Part shown: one piece after another, positions 32,714-36,205 of the stretch
Layout: each line of letters begins with the position of its first letter
Numbering within the stretch: the first letter of the stretch is position 1
From: an uncultured Roseburia sp.
GTDB taxonomy: Bacteria; Bacillota; Clostridia; Lachnospirales; Lachnospiraceae
Assembly: GCA_947652855.1 (NCBI GenBank)
Contig: CANTEO010000024.1
Coordinates: 1-36,205 of the forward strand
DNA length: 36,205 bases
Direction: 5' to 3'
Notes under the pieces: generated by a model
What the model was told of the DNA's origin: nothing
What the model saw: only the letters and a program-made list of their open reading frames with translations
Databases searched by the model: none
Program-made: the position numbers and the translations under genes

Positions 32714-33445
32714 TTAAATGTATTTTTTCTGCAAAAACTGCTCCTGATTCTCATAGAGAAGGCGATCCATGCAGGACGCCGGTAATTTCCTGCTCAGTTT
32801 CTCCACGCAGTCTTTCATTCTGGGCGGCCGTGTGGTGAGATTGTGGCAGTCACTGCCCAGAAAATGCACAAAGCCGCTGTTTACGTACTTCCTAAGCCGC
32901 GCCGGGCGGCGGTCAAACACGCCTCCCATAAAGCTGCCGCTGTTTACCTGAAATAAAACGCCAAGCTTTCGCAGATCCCGTATCTTCTCCTCGCTTTCAA
33001 ACAGCTCCTGCACACGCTCCATATGCGCAATAATAGGGCAAAAGCCGTCTTCCACCAGTTCCCTTAAGCCCTGATAAATCTTGCTGTAACGCTCTTTGGG
33101 ATAAAACTCCACCAAAAGATACCTACTGTCCGCCATAGTGAGGATATGCCCGTCTTCGATCTCTTGCGCAATCCCCCTCCTGTAAAGAACCTCATTTCCG
33201 CACAGCACCGTAAAATCCGGCGCGATCTGCTTTGCCAGCTCATCTGCCTGCCTGACAAGATCACGTATTTTCTCATTGTCCTGCTTCTTCTCCCCGGGGT
33301 AATTATGGGGAGTCGCCACGATATTCCTCACCCCCTGGCTGTATGCTTCGTTCAGCATCTGCGACGTCATTTCCCAATCTTTTGAGCCGTCATCCACCCC
33401 CGGCAGAATGTGGCTGTGCATATCCAGATATCCTGTTCGTCCCAT
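32714..33445 (-). CDS. CpsB/CapC-type PHP-fold tyrosine phosphatase
   Basis: The protein has 243 residues. It is a metal-dependent protein-tyrosine phosphatase of the PHP family that dephosphorylates the CpsD-type kinase. Metal-binding motifs are intact: DMHSHILPGVDDGS (8-21), ATPHNYPG, VLCGNEVLY, IIAHMERV and LGSDCHN. The start follows the stop of the upstream gene without any gap (TAG then ATG). It lies 15 nt before the Wzz-like gene, giving the usual B-C-D order. Confidence 0.95.
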   Translation of the reverse strand: MGRTGYLDMHSHILPGVDDGSKDWEMTSQMLNEAYSQGVRNIVATPHNYPGEKKQDNEKIRDLVRQADELAKQIAPDFTVLCGNEVLYRRGIAQEIEDGHILTMADSRYLLVEFYPKERYSKIYQGLRELVEDGFCPIIAHMERVQELFESEEKIRDLRKLGVLFQVNSGSFMGGVFDRRPARLRKYVNSGFVHFLGSDCHNLTTRPPRMKDCVEKLSRKLPASCMDRLLYENQEQFLQKKYI

Positions 33446-34270
33446 CTATCGTTTCCTCAACCGTATCACGGCGGCTGTCAAAAAGACAGTAACCAAAATC
33501 ACCGCTACATTTACGATGTACCAAGGATACATCCCTTTCATTTGAAATATTTCCAAAAACTTCAGATAATATTCTGTCGCCACGCCGGAAACCGGAAACC
33601 CGCCTTTGCAGCCTTCCGCCACAAACATTCCCGACAGATTCCAAATCGCCGCGGTAAAAAACCCTCCGGCCACAAATCGCAGGGCGCGATGCCTGCTGTG
33701 ATACCACCACATCAGCAAGGCAATGCAGAGCAAGGCCACAGCCGCCGACACGCCAGCCACCGTCAAAAATCCCATCCGGCGCTCCCCGACAAATTCATAA
33801 TAGCTTTTGACAAAAGACGGGTATACATACCGCCTGCCAATCGCCTCAGACTGCGACGCGACTGCCTCTAGGGCCTCCTTTACGCTATCGGTCTCATACA
33901 CTTCCTGCGCCTTAAGATATTTCTTTAAAGCCGCGCGCTGGCCAAAATCTTCTGCATCCCATTGGCCGTCTGCGTCCTCCGCCTCATCTAAATATTTATA
34001 GAAGGCAAGATAGATTTCATTTTCTTCCCAAATCTCATCCGCCAGCGACTCCGGCAGCCCATAAGAGGAAAACAGCTCTTTCTGCTTTCCCATCATCTCC
34101 TGCTCCATTTCCTCCGCATAGCCGCTCTCGCGCAGGCTGTCCCGAAAAGCCCTGGGCCGAAAATAGCCCGTCAGCATCTCTATGCTCAAAAACAGCAGGA
34201 ATAACGCAGCCGATAACACAATCGTGACCGCCAAGCTGGCTGCTGTCCTGTATTTTCGTTTCATATGCAT
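33446..34270 (-). CDS. Unknown membrane protein in the exopolysaccharide operon
   Basis: The protein has 274 residues and I do not recognise it. Four hydrophobic helices are visible: about 11-31 (SLAVTIVLSAALFLLFLSIE), 167-189 (near GVSAAVALLCIALLMWWY), 196-217 and 248-270. Between the first and second is a 135-residue acidic outer domain (LRESGYAEEMEQEMMGKQKE onward, few cysteines). Its place between a sortase-domain gene and the CpsB-type phosphatase, with gaps of 3 and 0 nt, suggests a role in envelope or polysaccharide export. GGAG lies about 8 nt before the ATG. Confidence 0.75.
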   Translation of the reverse strand: MHMKRKYRTAASLAVTIVLSAALFLLFLSIEMLTGYFRPRAFRDSLRESGYAEEMEQEMMGKQKELFSSYGLPESLADEIWEENEIYLAFYKYLDEAEDADGQWDAEDFGQRAALKKYLKAQEVYETDSVKEALEAVASQSEAIGRRYVYPSFVKSYYEFVGERRMGFLTVAGVSAAVALLCIALLMWWYHSRHRALRFVAGGFFTAAIWNLSGMFVAEGCKGGFPVSGVATEYYLKFLEIFQMKGMYPWYIVNVAVILVTVFLTAAVIRLRKR

Positions 34271-34273
34271 CTC

Positions 34274-35800
34274 TTATTCTCCAATTTCCGTCCCGGACGT
34301 CTTTTTCGCATAGACGAAAAACCGTTCCTTCCGAAGCTCATCCTCTGCCCCAAACGGATAGCAGGTATAAAGCGACAGCTCCTCGCCCTTTGGCTTCCGC
34401 TCCTTATACTTCATGACATCCATCACTTTCGTGCCGGTCACTTCATACTCAAATTCGCCATACCTTGTCTTCACCGTTATGACCGACCCCTTCTGCACGG
34501 ACTGAAGCGGAGTGAAAAACGTCGTGTCATGCCCTCCGACAAGAATCTCCCCTCCCTGCCCAGGCACATTCCTGCCTGCATAGGTTCCCGCTCCCATCGC
34601 AAGGATGTCATCAGAATCCCCATAATAAAGAGGCGCCCGCAGCCCGATTTCATCACATAAAATCTCGCCGTACTGCTCTCCCTGAAGCGGAGGCTCCCAT
34701 GCCTCGCCAGATCTCATCTCCCTATAATCCGTCTCTCCCGCGTATGCATATTGCGGCGCGCCTAAAACCCAAAGGGCGCTCCACTTCGCCAGCCTGCCTT
34801 CCAGATAATCTCCAGAAAACGCTATAATAGCCGCTGCGCCCGCTGCCGCTGCGATCACAGGCACCGCAAAATAGTTCCGGTTCTTTTCTTTCCCTTTCCA
34901 TAATACCACGATTACAATCATCAGGCAAATGAAACATCCCGCCCCGATTCCTGCCATCCAGGAAAAGCCCCGAATAAAATAACCTGTGTTTTTCACAGGC
35001 AGCCCGGTAGAAAGCACGACGTCCCCGTTTTGCCTGACGACGTCCACTGTACCCTTCAAGAACTGCTCTACTGTAACCGCTGCATCTTCAAGGCTGGATG
35101 CATCATTTTTCGAAACGCTGACGTTTACTTTTCCATACTCGCCTTCCTTGAGCGTTTCCCTCATCAAATCTTTTACGTTCTTCTTCTGTGTGTCCTTATA
35201 TGCCGGACGCGCCCCCTGCCCTTGACTGAAGCCGCCGGAGTTATCGGAGTTGCCTGTGCCGCTCCCTGAATTTCCATTCTCTATAATCTGATCTATGATT
35301 TCGTCTTTCTTACCGTCATTTTCGGAATTGCCCGTTTGATTCCCATTCGTTTCATTTCCGCTGCCTTGATTCCCATTCTCTCCCGGCTTTTCGCCGCCGG
35401 TCTCTGTCTCCCCGGGCTTTTCTGGCTCTTTCGTCTCCGTATTCTGATTCGTGTTATTGTCTTCACCCGGATCCGGCGTCTGTGTGTCTGTCTCTCCACC
35501 GGAAACCAGTACAAGATAGCCCTGGTCAATGCCCTGCTTTAAATTGGCGTTCGCCTGCTGAATCGCAGATGCCGCCTGTGCCGCCGTCAAATCCACATCG
35601 TCTGCAATCAGCTTATTGTAAGCCTGCTGCTTTGCCGCCTCCGTAAACTGATATGTCTTTCCCCGATAGGTCACTGTTCCATTATAATAATTCACAATGG
35701 ACTGCTCCGCCGCATTAATATCTCCGGCATACGCCGGAGCAATCGACGCAAAACAAAGTCCCAATAAAAGCCCTGTCCCTGCCAATCGTTTTTTCCACAT
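34274..35800 (-). CDS. Membrane protein with C-terminal sortase domain and large N-terminal extracellular half
   Basis: The protein has 508 residues. Order: signal peptide (1-25, ending APAYA); a small helical domain with VTYRGKTYQFTEAAKQQAYN and DDVDLTAAQAASAI (27-96); a long low-complexity N/G/E linker (100-200); a second folded region (205-270); transmembrane helices at about 278-301 and 311-329; then a sortase domain with His424 (GGHDTTFF), Cys480 (LYTCYPFG) and Arg493 (KERFFVYA), all three catalytic residues present. Sortases join exported proteins to the cell wall or to each other. The substrate is not obvious, as no LPxTG protein lies in the window. It is the first gene after an upstream terminator in the exopolysaccharide operon. 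AAAGGAATGTT precedes the ATG. Confidence 0.85.
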   Translation of the reverse strand: MWKKRLAGTGLLLGLCFASIAPAYAGDINAAEQSIVNYYNGTVTYRGKTYQFTEAAKQQAYNKLIADDVDLTAAQAASAIQQANANLKQGIDQGYLVLVSGGETDTQTPDPGEDNNTNQNTETKEPEKPGETETGGEKPGENGNQGSGNETNGNQTGNSENDGKKDEIIDQIIENGNSGSGTGNSDNSGGFSQGQGARPAYKDTQKKNVKDLMRETLKEGEYGKVNVSVSKNDASSLEDAAVTVEQFLKGTVDVVRQNGDVVLSTGLPVKNTGYFIRGFSWMAGIGAGCFICLMIVIVVLWKGKEKNRNYFAVPVIAAAAGAAAIIAFSGDYLEGRLAKWSALWVLGAPQYAYAGETDYREMRSGEAWEPPLQGEQYGEILCDEIGLRAPLYYGDSDDILAMGAGTYAGRNVPGQGGEILVGGHDTTFFTPLQSVQKGSVITVKTRYGEFEYEVTGTKVMDVMKYKERKPKGEELSLYTCYPFGAEDELRKERFFVYAKKTSGTEIGE

Positions 35801-35812
35801 AACATTCCTTTC

Positions 35813-35848
35813 CCTAAAAACGCTCCGAGACTCACCCCGGAGCGTTTT
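35813..35848 (-). terminator. Terminator between the right-edge gene and the sortase-domain gene
   Basis: An 11-bp perfect stem (AAAACGCTCCG with CGGAGCGTTTT) has a 10-nt loop and five T's on the minus strand. It sits 13 nt before the sortase-domain start, leaving no room for a normal promoter, so the operon may depend on read-through. Confidence 0.85.
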
Positions 35849-35870
35849 AAGGACTTAATGATTCATTTGA

Positions 35871-36205
35871 TTAGTTTTCTGGTACGTAGATATTGGAAAC
35901 CACTACATCTTTCTCTGGATCAATAGATAGATTTAATTTCTGCATCAGTCTATTGTAATATGCATCGTTGATCCAACCAATATACTTTGTATCCGTACTT
36001 TCCGCAGCAGCCACGTCCTGACCATTATCCGATAGAGAAACTTTGCTTTCCGTAAGCTTCAATTCCAGATTGTCACTGCCATACTTCGCTGTTATCTTAA
36101 CTTCATTCGTTGCGCTCTTTTCTGTCTTCACATCAACGAATTTCACAGTCTTCCCGTCATTGGCAAGGCTCTTGACCTCGTTCTTTTTGTCATTGATTTG
36201 CCTCA
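35871..36205 (-). CDS. Unrecognised protein, C-terminal part only
   Basis: The frame is open from the window edge to the TAA at 35871, giving at least 111 residues of a C-terminus; the start lies outside. The readable part begins RQINDKKNEVKSLANDGKTV and shows alternating strand-like patterns (VKITAKYGSDNLELKLTESK). It ends in a short helix and strand (YYNRLMQKLNLSIDPEKDVV, then NIYVPEN). The composition suits a beta-rich exported protein, but no signal peptide or sorting motif can be seen here. An internal GTG at 36146 is unlikely to be the true start. It is followed by a terminator and then the sortase-domain gene. Confidence 0.65.
   Translation of the reverse strand, partial: RQINDKKNEVKSLANDGKTVKFVDVKTEKSATNEVKITAKYGSDNLELKLTESKVSLSDNGQDVAAAESTDTKYIGWINDAYYNRLMQKLNLSIDPEKDVVVSNIYVPEN

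Overview
The window looks like a chromosomal segment of an anaerobic gut Firmicute, most likely a Lachnospiraceae (Clostridium cluster XIVa). The signs are a PyrD/PyrK (type 1B) dihydroorotate dehydrogenase, a hom–phosphomutase-like–lysC threonine/lysine operon, an SPFH/zinc-ribbon/TPM cluster, a huge secreted GH2 enzyme ending in BspA-like leucine-rich repeats, and CpsB/CpsD-type polysaccharide control. This is inference from gene content; no rRNA or other marker is present. Every gene I accept is on the minus strand, so transcription runs from high to low coordinates. No gap between genes exceeds about 260 bases.

Region 1 (1–5274) is the most unusual part. It holds three dynamin-like GTPase genes in tandem with 0–1 nt between them (the last cut by the window edge), preceded by a WYL-domain transcription factor. 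The promoters of the regulator gene and of the dynamin operon carry the same 17-bp palindromic element (15 of 17 bases identical). In both it sits exactly 10 bp upstream of the -10 box and is flanked by the same upstream A-tract block. This points to one self-controlled regulatory unit. Spot checks suggest the dynamin genes are much AT-richer than the biosynthetic genes beside them (hand counts: 21/60 G+C at 2701–2760, 37/60 at 7261–7320). I suggest a WYL-controlled, multi-dynamin membrane-surveillance or antiphage module.

Region 2 (5419–13322) holds biosynthetic operons: hom, a phosphomutase-like gene proposed to supply homoserine kinase, and lysC (aspartate to threonine/lysine), followed after only 62 nt by pyrC, pyrF, pyrK and pyrD (UMP synthesis). 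pyrE is not here.

Region 3 (13406–23041) reads as one long transcription unit: a CdaR/PucR-type regulator with a hairpin-rich leader, ftsE, ftsX, an S41 C-terminal processing protease, a VanZ-like protein, prfB with its programmed +1 frameshift, an SPFH/Band-7 zinc-ribbon protein, a second zinc-ribbon protein, and a duplicated TPM-domain membrane protein. It ends at a strong hairpin terminator.

Region 4 (23038–24638) is a two-gene unit, a degenerate WecG/TagA/CpsF-like protein and a YitT-family membrane protein. Region 5 (24725–29512) is the single 1569-residue secreted GH2 enzyme with its own promoter. Region 6 (29571–35848) is an exopolysaccharide operon: a sortase-domain membrane protein with an N-terminal extracellular half, an unknown membrane protein, a CpsB-type PHP phosphatase, a Wzz-like chain-length protein, a CpsD-type tyrosine kinase and an initiating polyprenyl-phosphate sugar transferase, bounded by terminators at both ends. 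The right edge holds the 3' part of an unrecognised gene.
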